Source: a virus. From it: a stretch of DNA of 51,484 bases. Position numbers and translations under genes: made by a program. The stretch lies in the IMG/VR virus record IMGVR_UViG_3300047409_000125, positions 1-51,484 of that record. One strand, 5' to 3'. The notes beneath the pieces were generated by a model, which worked only from the letters and a program-made list of their open reading frames with translations, did not search any database and was not told the origin of the DNA. Positions within the stretch are counted from its first letter, which is position 1. Each line of letters opens with the position of its first letter. Positions 39,288 through 48,167 of the stretch are shown here, piece after piece.

Positions 39288-39618
39288 AAAAGAAATCCAT
39301 ATGCATGCGTGGCAGTGGGTCAAGGAAACTCACCCTGACCTGTTGATCTTTCACGTTCCGAATGGTGAGGCACGCGACATCACCGTTGCTAACAAGCTGA
39401 AACGCATGGGAGTGATGCCGGGCGTTGCTGACTTCCTGATGTTTGCAAAGGGTGCCAATGTTGCCATCGAATTGAAAGACAAAGGTGGCAAACCATCAGA
39501 CGCGCAAAAGCTTTTCAAGGAGAAGTGGGAAGCTTGTGGTAACCACTACTGGCTGGCACGGTCGCTGACAGATTTTCAAAACATAGTTGCTACGTATCAC
39601 TGGCCGTGGGTCAAATGA
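39181..39618 (+). CDS. VRR-NUC domain nuclease
   Basis: 145 residues with ATG 39181; ATG 39301 would cut off part of the domain's first helix. The PD-(D/E)XK pattern of VRR-NUC is clear: EKEIHMHAWQWVKETHP, LLIFHVPNGEARD, KRMGVMPGVADFLMF, NVAIELKDKGGKPSDAQ, where D (PGVAD) and E-x-K (IELKD) are catalytic. It cuts branched DNA, useful in resolving replication intermediates. The N-terminal 35 residues are basic and overlap the previous gene. Confidence 0.75.
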   Translation: MQLKTGQVASRKPSKRGSKPVSAKPSPKVSSRPISEKEIHMHAWQWVKETHPDLLIFHVPNGEARDITVANKLKRMGVMPGVADFLMFAKGANVAIELKDKGGKPSDAQKLFKEKWEACGNHYWLARSLTDFQNIVATYHWPWVK

Positions 39619-39661
39619 TTTTAAAATGTGCATGCGGAAAAACGTTAACAGAGAGTGACGT

Positions 39662-39865
39662 ATGTCCGATCCCGAGTGGGCGAAAATGCAACTACCCCGC
39701 AGATATCACACCGGTCAGATCGTTTTTTCGAACACCTCTCGCGGCAGAGTTCACTCCGTGGCTGACAACACCTTCAGTGTCATCTGGGACGGTGGAGACG
39801 GCTATGCCGTGGTCTACCCCACCGAAATTTCCATGGTGAGACCGGCCTACCCGTGGGAAGCCTAG
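39662..39865 (+). CDS. Small SH3-like beta-barrel protein
   Basis: 67 residues; GQIVFSNTSRGRVHSVADNTFSVIWDGG...VVYPTEISMVRP reads like a KOW/SH3 barrel. A competing frame begins at 39615 in an ATGA overlap with the nuclease stop and carries KCACG and CPIPSGRKC; one of the two is a shadow, and I prefer this one for its fold pattern. The 3' end overlaps the convergent fibre gene by 4 bp. Confidence 0.55.
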   Translation: MSDPEWAKMQLPRRYHTGQIVFSNTSRGRVHSVADNTFSVIWDGGDGYAVVYPTEISMVRPAYPWEA

Positions 39866-40326
39866 ACGATCTGTACCCATGCCCCGGCCACCTTGACACT
39901 GATGTGCTTGGCTGACGTGTCGGCATACCAGTCCCCGTTGGCACCAAGACCGGCAGCAGGCGCAGTAGTCCCGTTCAAGACTTGCGACCGTACAGCCAGT
40001 GCGGATATCTGACCGGTATGGGTTGATATAGCTGACGTGTTCGCTGCGATATCTGATGTGTTTGTCGCGATGTTATTCGTATTCGATGTGATGCCTGCCC
40101 TGTTTGTTGCAATGTTGGCTGTGTTTGTTGCGATATCATCTGTGTTCGCTGCGATGTTGTCTGTGTTCATTGCAACATCCGCAACCAGAGTATCCCAACC
40201 CGGTATCTGGCTGGTATCAATTCCGTTCGAACCTATGAAAGCCGATATGTCGTGAAGCCACCGATTGAAGATTGGATCGTTGACGGCAATCGGTGGCGGT
40301 GGTGGCATCCTTTTGAGCGTTGGCAT
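39862..40326 (-). CDS. Coiled-coil tail/needle protein with NTxxIA heptads
   Basis: 154 residues. Residues about 52-105 repeat a 7-residue unit (NTDNIAA, NTDDIAT, NTANIAT, NTSDIAA and so on), visible in DNA as a 21-bp period. Such repeats form trimeric coiled coils in phage fibres and P22-like tail needles. C-terminal cap TAPAAGLGANGDWYADTSAKH is shared in type with fibre tips. Abuts the gp10-like gene, where P22 carries its needle gene. Confidence 0.7.
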   Translation of the reverse strand: MPTLKRMPPPPPIAVNDPIFNRWLHDISAFIGSNGIDTSQIPGWDTLVADVAMNTDNIAANTDDIATNTANIATNRAGITSNTNNIATNTSDIAANTSAISTHTGQISALAVRSQVLNGTTAPAAGLGANGDWYADTSAKHISVKVAGAWVQIV

Positions 40327-41796
40327 TTACATTCCTTCGCTCACCAGCACGAAAAATTCATCGATTTCAAACGGTGCTTTTGATCCGCCATAGAATAATC
40401 TGAACTGTCTGCGGCGCGTAGTACCCAAGGCTCTGGCGATAGCACGTCGCGTACCGGGTTCGGGCCATGTAATTTGCCGCTTGCCTCTCCAGCTGTTCTT
40501 GCGATCTTCTGACCACTCCAGCGTAAACTCACCTGCGTCCGGTCCCATGTAACTGGTGATGTCAATCCGGTCAGTAACATGCCGCTGTTCGTGCGTACCA
40601 ACCCACATCGTTATAATTTCACGCTGTAGCTGCCCCGCTGGTTCGCTGGCAGTTGTCAGGTCCACGTTGCAAATCTCACCTGTAACCAGACCAACGTGAG
40701 TGTCGCCGCCGATGTGTTCCACGGCACACCGGCCTACATGGTCCAAGCGGTCTGTTGATTGCCGGTATATCCAAGTCATGGTTGATAATGCTAGTTCAAC
40801 TGACCACTCGTTTTCAGAAGTCAGTACGTAAAATTCATCCCCGCCTTGCGCGTACATGTACGCTGTCAAATTCTGAAGATCAATTTGTTGCAACAGCAAA
40901 TCTATCCAGCTTGGTGACACTGGTTGACCGGTCTGGCCCTTACCCATCCATATGCGGCGGTCTGTCCCTACCCACAACACCGTACCGTGCAGATTAGCCA
41001 GTGTGCGGCGTGCCGCCATCCCGACTTCAAGCAATGAGTTCGTGAAATTGACAAACTTGAAATCGATCTGGCCGCCCGGATTGTACCACATCTCTACCGT
41101 TCGGCTGCCGAAAGGCCAGAACATCCGTCCAAGCGTTACCACGTCATATACCAAATCCGCTCTGGCTTCAGCCGTGGCAAATGCATTGGCGTCAATGACA
41201 GCCGGTGCCAACGCTTCGGACGAGTACATCTTGTCGGATTGGTTGGCGTAGAGATTGGACGCTCCGGCCCACACTGTGAAACCATCCAGCACGCATACCG
41301 AAGAAGGATCAAAGTTTATGGAATTTCCAAAATCGGCAGGAGTTACGCCAGCAGAGTACGCAGGGATGGGAGGGGGACCGGGTATGGCAGCAGTGGCTGT
41401 AATTCTTGCCGTGTAGCCACTACCGCCCAGACCGTTGGTCTGTGGAGTATTCGTGGCGATAACCAGACAAGTGCGGTCTTCTGCCAACCGAATGATTGGC
41501 GGGTCACCTACAGCCACAGTACCGGCGAATACAGGATTTGGAGTATCCACATCGTAGTAGATACTGCCATCTGCATGGGCGGACCACACCGCACCAACTG
41601 CATTACACAGTGCAAGGCAGGGAGATGTTGTTGGATGGCTAAGAACTGTCAGGCCGGGAGAACCAACCAGACGGGTTAACGCCAACTTTCCTTCTTCCTG
41701 CTTGCGCGCAATAACCCGGCAGTTCAACAGTCTTGCTTCGCCCTGATCCTGATCGAGCGGGTCTGCAAAAGAACCGAATATATTGAGTGCTGGCAT
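40327..41796 (-). CDS. P22 gp10-like tail accessory (DNA stabilisation) protein
   Basis: 489 residues, beta-rich, without export signal. The start (ARLLNCRVIARKQEEGK...LVGSPGL) and the repeated SxxTxVWAG / WVGTDRRIWMG strands resemble the P22 gp10 family, which closes the packaged genome and joins portal to needle. The genes before and after (gp4-like, coiled-coil needle-like) are in the order expected of that set. Confidence 0.7.
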   Translation of the reverse strand: MPALNIFGSFADPLDQDQGEARLLNCRVIARKQEEGKLALTRLVGSPGLTVLSHPTTSPCLALCNAVGAVWSAHADGSIYYDVDTPNPVFAGTVAVGDPPIIRLAEDRTCLVIATNTPQTNGLGGSGYTARITATAAIPGPPPIPAYSAGVTPADFGNSINFDPSSVCVLDGFTVWAGASNLYANQSDKMYSSEALAPAVIDANAFATAEARADLVYDVVTLGRMFWPFGSRTVEMWYNPGGQIDFKFVNFTNSLLEVGMAARRTLANLHGTVLWVGTDRRIWMGKGQTGQPVSPSWIDLLLQQIDLQNLTAYMYAQGGDEFYVLTSENEWSVELALSTMTWIYRQSTDRLDHVGRCAVEHIGGDTHVGLVTGEICNVDLTTASEPAGQLQREIITMWVGTHEQRHVTDRIDITSYMGPDAGEFTLEWSEDRKNSWRGKRQITWPEPGTRRAIARALGTTRRRQFRLFYGGSKAPFEIDEFFVLVSEGM

Positions 41797-41797
41797 T

Positions 41798-42478
41798 TCA
41801 ACTTCTCACGAACCTGAGCCATTGTTGGCCTTTCGACCAGTCGCGCCAGCGACGGTCAACAGCTTCGCTGTCAGCCAGCACCGCAGCAATCGCCTGTGGG
41901 TTACGTCCGTAACTGCCGTGGATGCGCCTGCCCAACATCAGCGTTACGTCATGAATGCCTTCAGGCGGTAACCCTACCTCGTCGCTTCCATCCGCTTCGG
42001 TCAAAGCATTTATGCGACCGCCATATTCGATCAGGCATCGTGTTGACTGACGCGGTGGTTGCCACGCAGTCACCAGAACAGAACCGTCGATCTGCCGTTC
42101 CTGATGCCACTTGGTAATGATGCCGGGGTACGTGGTACGGACGCAATCGGCAATCGGTGCCTGTCGCGTTTCGCGATTGACGGTGGGGCTGATGTCGTTG
42201 CACCAGATGGACCTGATCGCTACCGCGTCGATCTGTACGTAATCAGGTTTTGCGATGCCAAACCCAATCTCGTAAACATTGCCTTGGGTACCGGACGGTA
42301 ATGTGGTGATCGCACGGCGCATCAGATATTGCGCGGCCCCATCGACATGCTCACTGCGAAGCAGATCGTTCAGCACTATCGTATTGTTGGCAATATCGAC
42401 AGGCGACGGCTGTTCTGTCTGGTCAATGATACCGTACAGCTTCAAGGCGTTTTCTATGACGGCGGCGGCAGTTGTCAT
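41798..42478 (-). CDS. P22 gp4-like tail accessory / head completion protein
   Basis: 226 residues from ATG 42478 (GGGGG about 4 nt upstream; ATGA with the 25-codon frame). Helical N-terminus (AVIENALKLYGIIDQTEQPSPVDIANNTI...LNDLL) typical of gp4-type adaptors that bind below the portal ring. Directly upstream of the gp10-like gene, as in P22-like phages. Confidence 0.68.
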   Translation of the reverse strand: MTTAAAVIENALKLYGIIDQTEQPSPVDIANNTIVLNDLLRSEHVDGAAQYLMRRAITTLPSGTQGNVYEIGFGIAKPDYVQIDAVAIRSIWCNDISPTVNRETRQAPIADCVRTTYPGIITKWHQERQIDGSVLVTAWQPPRQSTRCLIEYGGRINALTEADGSDEVGLPPEGIHDVTLMLGRRIHGSYGRNPQAIAAVLADSEAVDRRWRDWSKGQQWLRFVRS

Positions 42479-42552
42479 GATACCCCCACGGCGGTCATGT
42501 AGGCTGAGGTCAGCGTGTAGGTGGAGGCGGTTGCGCCGGGGATGTCGGTCAT
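42475..42552 (-). CDS. 25-codon frame linking two structural genes
   Basis: MTDIPGATASTYTLTSAYMTAVGVS, joined by ATGA to the gene before (stop 42549) and the gene after (start 42478). It looks like the C-terminal end of an Ig-like domain (GATxSTYTLT). It may be a translational coupler or the remnant of a larger adhesin. Confidence 0.35.
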   Translation of the reverse strand: MTDIPGATASTYTLTSAYMTAVGVS

Positions 42553-43403
42553 GCCCCACACCAACTTTTGAAACTTGCTATGATGGTCGCACGGTCGATT
42601 GCATTCGGCACGGTAGTCCACGTAGCAACCTCGAAAATCTTGCCGGTAAAGGTAACAGCACCATCGCCGCCAAGATAGAAACCCGTACTCGGAACTGCGG
42701 TATTGGTGCCTGCCGCAATCGAAGTCTCTGCACCGCCATCCATGCTGAAGTAGAGCACCCCACTATCGTGCCGCCACACAAATACATGCGGAACGCCCAG
42801 AGTGACTACGGCAGAGTTTGGCGTAACCCTTGCGGCGGTATCCCAATTATAAGAATAACCAACGCCACCAGATATATTCTTCAGATACATACCCGTGTTC
42901 TGAAAGCCGTCATCATTCCATAGCGGATCACCTCCCCATGGGTTTCCGGCGGTGTTGACAATAGCGGTAGGCAACGCACTGATAACAACAAAACCAGAAC
43001 TGCCGGATATGAACGACGAGAGGAGATTACCAATAGTTTGCAGATAATTTCCTGCTCCATTCCATGTTGCACACGCACGACTGTTGGGGCCAGCCGTTGT
43101 CGCGGTTGGGCTATGGCTCGAATTACCTCCATCAAACAGATTGTGCCCACCGCCGGATTGATCGTTGAGAGTATTAACAGCGCTCGCAGTGGCGGAGTAA
43201 AAACCACCCGCATATGCAGTAAGCAGCTTTCGAGAAAACGACCACGCACCAGTTGGAGAAAATCCGTCCAGAGGCGTAGTCCCGCCGCCGCCAGATACAA
43301 GAACGTTCGTTGCGTCTCCTGAAACAAATCTAGACTGCCCCAACTGGGCAGCCGCAGCCATTTTCGAATTTGGAAATTTTGTGATGTCCCCAATGCCAGC
43401 CAT
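42549..43403 (-). CDS. Lectin-like (LamG/concanavalin-type) virion protein
   Basis: 284 residues. N-terminal module FPNSKMAAAAQLGQSRF as in 8976-9362, then a jelly-roll domain (about 55-284) with the usual WRHDSGVLYFSMDGG and GFYLGGDG...FTGKIFEVATWT strands. Likely glycan binding on the virion surface (head or tail decoration), encoded beside the capsid gene. Confidence 0.7.
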   Translation of the reverse strand: MAGIGDITKFPNSKMAAAAQLGQSRFVSGDATNVLVSGGGGTTPLDGFSPTGAWSFSRKLLTAYAGGFYSATASAVNTLNDQSGGGHNLFDGGNSSHSPTATTAGPNSRACATWNGAGNYLQTIGNLLSSFISGSSGFVVISALPTAIVNTAGNPWGGDPLWNDDGFQNTGMYLKNISGGVGYSYNWDTAARVTPNSAVVTLGVPHVFVWRHDSGVLYFSMDGGAETSIAAGTNTAVPSTGFYLGGDGAVTFTGKIFEVATWTTVPNAIDRATIIASFKSWCGA

Positions 43404-43957
43404 TATCCCAAACCTTTAACGACCGTCCATGGAGGAAACCACGGATTAACTAGCTTCACTTCTTCAAGTTGCTCGTTTGCATCCGGTGGGTCAACTGTGC
43501 GTACTGAATTAGACGGAACAAATGTGCCGTCATAGGTCTGCGGATCGACATACTGTAGCGTAGCACGATCTTGGTTCTGGTCGAGGCTGGTTTTGTAGTT
43601 GGTGAAATCAGCGGTGCCGCGATTATTTGTAGCGGGCTTCAGGAGGGCGTTCAAACGCACTGCATCGCTTGGAGCGAGCGTGTACATCGTATTGACCGAC
43701 CAGATGTCATCAAGCCCCCAGCGGGCCGGTAGCGGCTCTGGAGGGGCTTCTATCGAGCGATCCGGATGGACTTGGAAGTCGAAGACTGCTGGCCATGGAT
43801 CGAGGCACGGTTTGACCGGTCTGCCGCTTGAAGACGTGCAGACGAGTAGACCGGTCAGCCGCTCACGCGCGAGCGTGTTATAGGCTACCCGCGCGCCGCA
43901 ACGGCTACAGGCACCCCAAGTCTCGAAACGTTCGAACCGTGGCTTGCTCGCATGCAA
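43403..43957 (-). CDS. Head-region protein with zinc knuckle
   Basis: 184 residues from a TTG start at 43957 just after the capsid stop, with GGAGC 8 nt upstream. N-terminal CSRCGARV and VCTSSSGR could form a zinc knuckle. A Pro-rich stretch follows (EAPPEPLPARWG). Position after the capsid suggests head completion or decoration. Unknown family. Confidence 0.6.
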   Translation of the reverse strand: MHASKPRFERFETWGACSRCGARVAYNTLARERLTGLLVCTSSSGRPVKPCLDPWPAVFDFQVHPDRSIEAPPEPLPARWGLDDIWSVNTMYTLAPSDAVRLNALLKPATNNRGTADFTNYKTSLDQNQDRATLQYVDPQTYDGTFVPSNSVRTVDPPDANEQLEEVKLVNPWFPPWTVVKGLG

Positions 43958-44884
43958 TCAGGTTGCTCCGGGGGACATATAGACAGAACGCCAATCGATG
44001 ATCGACGCCGAACAGCGGAACCAGATCGCGATCAGTGAAGCCTGATTGGACCAGTTGCTGTCTTCGCGCGTTTCAAGACCGGAGCGTTCCCAGAACGTAA
44101 AGCCTTCGCCATTGTCCATGTCTTGGATGCTGGTCTGGATGAAGTAGTCATCCTTCGAAACAAGGTACGGCGTTTCGATCACTTCCGGCAAGGCACCGGT
44201 CGCCCGCAGAACGTTGATGTTGTTCGTTTGCGCATTCCATTGCAAAGGCGAGCCAAGGATGCGGCGGGTTTCCGGCCCACTCTCCGGAGAAAGAATGACG
44301 CGCTTCGGAAGCGTATTGATCAGGAAGCCCCTGCCGTTGCGGGTGTAGCCAATCTGGATCACGGCGTTTTCAAAGGCCAGTTCGCTGACATTAGCAGAAA
44401 CCAGAAGATTAGACTGCAAGCCAGCAGCAGTTGGATGAGAAGCAGAAGCGAGTGGTACACCATCCGCGCGAATACCGTTAACAGCATCGATGGCAACCTG
44501 AAGCGGCGCATGTGCAATGTACTCTTCGGTCTGACGAGCGGAGTAAGCCAACTCTTTCATCATTCGCGAGGCGACATCTTCGTAGAGGTTGTCGTCCTTG
44601 GCTTCCCGCGATATCGCTACCCCCAAGCCGTAGCTGGCGTGAGTGACCTGAGTGCGATAGCCTTCGTTTGGAAAGTCAAACTGCACCGGTTCAAGTTCGG
44701 GCTGCTGAACTGCGAGGCCAAGACCGGCCCTCTCCGTCATAAATTCTTCGAACGCTTTCTCCGAACTTTTTTCATCGAAGAAGCTGGTGTAGATAGGCGC
44801 AAGCCTCTCGTAGTCCATGCCAAACAAGGCATGAAGGCCGGGCCAATACTGCGAGGGCTGAAGCGATCTATCGATGACTTGCAT
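43958..44884 (-). CDS. Major capsid protein
   Basis: 308 residues from ATG 44884 (GGAG 9 nt upstream; an earlier ATG at 44941 is possible). Pattern PGLHALFGMDYERLAPIYTSFFDEKSSEKAFEEF...GLGLAVQ, then HASYGLGVAISREAKDDNLY and RQTEEY, is the common HK97-fold capsid family of podoviruses and siphoviruses of alphaproteobacteria. Forms the icosahedral shell. It is divergent from the portal gene, which is uncommon. Confidence 0.85.
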   Translation of the reverse strand: MQVIDRSLQPSQYWPGLHALFGMDYERLAPIYTSFFDEKSSEKAFEEFMTERAGLGLAVQQPELEPVQFDFPNEGYRTQVTHASYGLGVAISREAKDDNLYEDVASRMMKELAYSARQTEEYIAHAPLQVAIDAVNGIRADGVPLASASHPTAAGLQSNLLVSANVSELAFENAVIQIGYTRNGRGFLINTLPKRVILSPESGPETRRILGSPLQWNAQTNNINVLRATGALPEVIETPYLVSKDDYFIQTSIQDMDNGEGFTFWERSGLETREDSNWSNQASLIAIWFRCSASIIDWRSVYMSPGAT

Positions 44885-45004
44885 TTGGGCGTTCTCCGGA
44901 GGGTTAGCCCAAATGGGCTGTGTGCAAGGTACCACTACCATATTTAGTGGGTTCCTGTAAAATAATACTTGACTTTGTATACACTCTGTCATGAGGGTTG
45001 CCCG
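44885..45004. promoter_or_regulatory. Divergent capsid/portal promoter region
   Basis: 120 bp between capsid (minus) and portal (plus) starts. It contains TTTGTATACACT (44974-44985) and an AGGAACC site that would serve the upstream capsid ATG 44941. TTGACT at 44969 precedes the GTATAC too closely for a simple promoter. Late promoters for both arms must lie here. Confidence 0.5.
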
Positions 45005-47050
45005 ATGGATTTTGAAAGCCCCGAGCTAAAGCTGAAGCTAGAGGCACCGGAAGATATCGGTAACCTCGCGGAAAAACTTGACGACAGTGAATGCCGCAAA
45101 CTTGCCGACCACGTTATCGAACTCGTAAAGATCGATGAACGGTCCATGTCGGAGTGGCTTGGCAAAGCCAATGGCTACCTTGACGAAATTGACAAGGACG
45201 GCAATGAGACCATGCCGGGCATGGGGGAGCAAGCTGGCAGCGGAGAGGATCAAAGCCAGCCCTCTACATCGCTAACGCTATCGTCAGTCATTCAGGCTAC
45301 CGCACGTATCGTAGGTGCTTTACTTTCAGAACCGGATTTGGTGAAGGCATCAGAACCCGGTGGCGAACCCTTGGCCAACTGGATTTGCTCGCAGCTTCGC
45401 ACCATAGACCCGGACTGGGTGACCGACACAGACCCGCTTATCATGCATATGTGCGTGACCGGTCTGGGATGGCGCAAACGCTGGTTTGATGAACACGAAG
45501 GCGAGTTTCGCAGTTCGTTCCTCAACATCAACGAAGTCATTATAAACAGCACTGCAAAGACGCTTGATCGCGTGCCGCGCATCACCCACAAGATTATAAA
45601 GTACCCCTACGAAATCAAACGTTCGATCCAGATGAAACACTGGGTTGATTACGAACCGAACTTCGATGACATCGATCCGCAAGAACCGCAGGAATTTTAC
45701 GAAGTCGATATGTGGCTCGATATGGACGGTGACGATTACGACGAACCATACACGGTCACGGTAAATCTTGAAGACGTTCCTTGCGTAGTCAAGTGCATTC
45801 CACGGTGGACCAAGAAGACGCTCGTCAAGGACAAGGACTATCTGGTGTTCCGGCCAGTGCGCCGCTACTACGCCTACAAGATGATACCGGATACCAAAGG
45901 ATCGTTCTTCCCCCGTGGCTTCGGCTGGCTCTTGAGCAAGACAGAACATTCAGCCGACCGCTTGCTGGCTTCCATCGATGACACCGCAAAGCTTTCGTCC
46001 GAGAACGGTGGTGTTGCGTCAACTGGCGGCATTGGTCTGCCTGAGAAGATCGAGCTAAGAGGCAACCGTTTAACGTCCATCAATACGGACGGTCGCCCCA
46101 TCAGTGAAGTGGTGTCGTTCTTCCCTACCAAGCAAGTTACGCCGGGAATGTTTCAGTCGCTCGACAAGATGATGACCTTGGGCGACCGTTTGGCTGGCAC
46201 CCTGAACTTGCTGGAAAACGCCCCGGCTTCGATGACCGCTACTCTGGCGAAAGGCATCATCGACAACGGCGCACAACAGCACAGCGCGGTTCATCGTCGT
46301 ATCATTGGCAGCATGACGGAAGAGGTTCGTGCGTTCGCCCGCATGGCAAATGCTTTAGGCGTTCTGCCGGAAAATATCGACGCTCATAATGCTGTTGAAA
46401 TCACTGCCGATCCGAACATGGCAACCGAACTGCATCGTGGTGCAACCGCACAAGCCTATCATGACATGCTTCAAATGCCGATGGTGTTCAACCCGCATGA
46501 AGTTGGACTGCGTTTCTGTCAGATCATGCGCTTCCCCGACCCGAAGAAACTGATTGCACCGCCGCCGCCACAGCCTGAAGCAACGCCGCTGGAACATGCG
46601 GGAATGATGCTGGACATGGAGAAAGAAAAAACCAACCGCCTCAAGGCAAACGCACAAGCAGCAATGCAATTCGCGCAAGCCATCAAGGCGCTGTCGGAAG
46701 CCGCACAGGTGCCGGGAAATATCGCCTTGATGAACGTGCAAATCGCGCAGCTTGAAAAAACAATGGAAGCGATAAACAATGACGCAAGCAGTAATGTCGG
46801 CACAGCAAACGCGGGAATGGGTGGACCACCCGTGCAGCCGCCACCTCAAGCAGCTGGTCCAGCTGCGCCGGGACCGGCTGGTGGGGGAACTCCTTTCGGG
46901 AGTGCCAGCCAACCCAATCCGGCAGGGCCAAGCGGTGGCCCTCCAATGGGTACTCCAGTTGTTGGACCTCCCTCCGGAGCAACTAATGGAGCAATTCAGC
47001 CGCCCGGACCAGTAGAACCGCCAGCACCACCAACAGGATTTATTCAATAG
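45005..47050 (+). CDS. Portal protein
   Basis: 681 residues from ATG 45005 (GAGGG 7 nt upstream). Acidic N-terminus, then the mixed portal core with VPRITHKIIKYPYEIKR, conserved FPTKQVTPGMFQSLDKM, GILDN-type helices and long alpha-helical C-terminus. The last 90 residues are Pro/Gly/Ala-rich and probably extend into the capsid. Forms the dodecameric DNA channel. Heads the rightward packaging/assembly operon. Confidence 0.82.
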   Translation: MDFESPELKLKLEAPEDIGNLAEKLDDSECRKLADHVIELVKIDERSMSEWLGKANGYLDEIDKDGNETMPGMGEQAGSGEDQSQPSTSLTLSSVIQATARIVGALLSEPDLVKASEPGGEPLANWICSQLRTIDPDWVTDTDPLIMHMCVTGLGWRKRWFDEHEGEFRSSFLNINEVIINSTAKTLDRVPRITHKIIKYPYEIKRSIQMKHWVDYEPNFDDIDPQEPQEFYEVDMWLDMDGDDYDEPYTVTVNLEDVPCVVKCIPRWTKKTLVKDKDYLVFRPVRRYYAYKMIPDTKGSFFPRGFGWLLSKTEHSADRLLASIDDTAKLSSENGGVASTGGIGLPEKIELRGNRLTSINTDGRPISEVVSFFPTKQVTPGMFQSLDKMMTLGDRLAGTLNLLENAPASMTATLAKGIIDNGAQQHSAVHRRIIGSMTEEVRAFARMANALGVLPENIDAHNAVEITADPNMATELHRGATAQAYHDMLQMPMVFNPHEVGLRFCQIMRFPDPKKLIAPPPPQPEATPLEHAGMMLDMEKEKTNRLKANAQAAMQFAQAIKALSEAAQVPGNIALMNVQIAQLEKTMEAINNDASSNVGTANAGMGGPPVQPPPQAAGPAAPGPAGGGTPFGSASQPNPAGPSGGPPMGTPVVGPPSGATNGAIQPPGPVEPPAPPTGFIQ

Positions 47051-47059
47051 GAGAGTAGC

Positions 47060-47554
47060 TTGAGCTTGTATGGCTTCGAAATTCCCCACGAAGAAGGCGA
47101 ACCATGCCGCGATTACATCGCCATTCAAATTCCATACCCACCAAGCAAGGTACGCGGCCTTTGGATACCCGATGTCGCTCGCGATCTTAACCAGCACAGC
47201 GTACAGACCGGCATCATCCGTCAGATGGGACCGCTGGCCTTCCTGCAAAAAGATGGCAACGGCCTGAACAAGCAGCGCGCCGAAGTTGGTGACTGGGTGC
47301 TGATCCGTTGGGGTGCGGGCACCATATTCACGGCAGGCAGAGGCATGTTGAATGCTGTCGGCGGATGGCGCTATATCTCCACCTTCAATGACGTGATTAA
47401 AATCTTCCCGGCCAGAGTGATGCCCGACCCGGCCACGCTGGAGTGGACCGACGAAGGTGTCGTAGATGGCCCGCTACCAGCGCAAGCCGAACTTCCTCTC
47501 GATCCTAATGCTGGCATTCGCGAACGTGTAATCTACGGAGCTAACCATGGCTAA
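47060..47554 (+). CDS. GroES-like co-chaperonin-fold protein
   Basis: 164 residues from TTG 47060 (GGAGAG 5 nt upstream). Residues 17-90 follow the Cpn10 order: RDYIAIQIP, GLWIPDVARD, TGIIRQMGP, EVGDWVLIRWGAGT, with the mobile-loop region after IPD. A C-terminal extension is Pro-rich. Probably assists folding of the capsid protein by host GroEL, like T4 gp31, or is a structural adaptor. Confidence 0.7.
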   Translation: MSLYGFEIPHEEGEPCRDYIAIQIPYPPSKVRGLWIPDVARDLNQHSVQTGIIRQMGPLAFLQKDGNGLNKQRAEVGDWVLIRWGAGTIFTAGRGMLNAVGGWRYISTFNDVIKIFPARVMPDPATLEWTDEGVVDGPLPAQAELPLDPNAGIRERVIYGANHG

Positions 47555-48167
47555 CGATCTTGAACAGATGCTGAAGAACCAGCTTCAGAACAACATCGTC
47601 TATCGTCTCGACAGTGCTACGCAGGCTGGTGATATCCAAGCGGCCAGAAAGGCCGCTCTGGAGCTATCCGAATTTCAGGCCAAGAACAGACCAGCTGATG
47701 TGCCGTCTTTCACCAATGCCGACATCCGCACGGCCATCAAGGCCAAGGCACCATGGTTCGGTGTCGATCCGCGCCGCAGTGCCAAGGTGGTCGAGTTCGG
47801 CAAGAACATGGAACCGGCCAGCTTCAAGAGCGCAGAAGAATTTGCAGACAAGGTGATAGAAGCAATCGAGGAAGAATACGAAGAAGGCGACGAAGAGGAA
47901 GATGACGGGCCGGAAGAAAAAGAAGTAAAGAAACCGGAACGCAAAAAGACCGACGCGCCATCTTCCAGCGGTGCCCGTGCGATCCCTCGCCGTTCAGCTG
48001 GACCGTGGTCGAAACTGTCCGATGCGCCGAAGGAAATTGCCGACACCATCAAGGCGTCAGCCGACAAGTTTACCCGCAACGCCACCAAGGAACAGCGCGA
48101 CAAGTATATCTCGACCGCGCTTGGTACCGCGTACAATGCAGACTTGAGGGCCAAAGGGAGGAAGTGA
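47547..48167 (+). CDS. Scaffold-like acidic protein
   Basis: 206 residues, overlapping the previous gene by 8 bp. Helical N-terminal half; very acidic run (EEEYEEGDEEEDDGPEEKE, about 108-126) followed by basic Ser/Lys-rich linker and helix. This charge layout is seen in phage scaffolds (acidic N-part, basic C-terminal capsid contact). Context next to portal supports assembly role. No protease gene visible. Confidence 0.55.
   Translation: MANDLEQMLKNQLQNNIVYRLDSATQAGDIQAARKAALELSEFQAKNRPADVPSFTNADIRTAIKAKAPWFGVDPRRSAKVVEFGKNMEPASFKSAEEFADKVIEAIEEEYEEGDEEEDDGPEEKEVKKPERKKTDAPSSSGARAIPRRSAGPWSKLSDAPKEIADTIKASADKFTRNATKEQRDKYISTALGTAYNADLRAKGRK

Noticed and set aside
39615-39839. Frame with KCACG and CPIPSGRKC beginning in an ATGA overlap with the VRR-NUC gene
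   Set aside because: It almost fully overlaps the SH3-like frame at 39662, whose sequence looks more protein-like; kept as an alternative, not annotated.
44123-44947. 274-codon plus-strand frame opposite the capsid gene
   Set aside because: Shadow of the capsid gene, which has clear family motifs.
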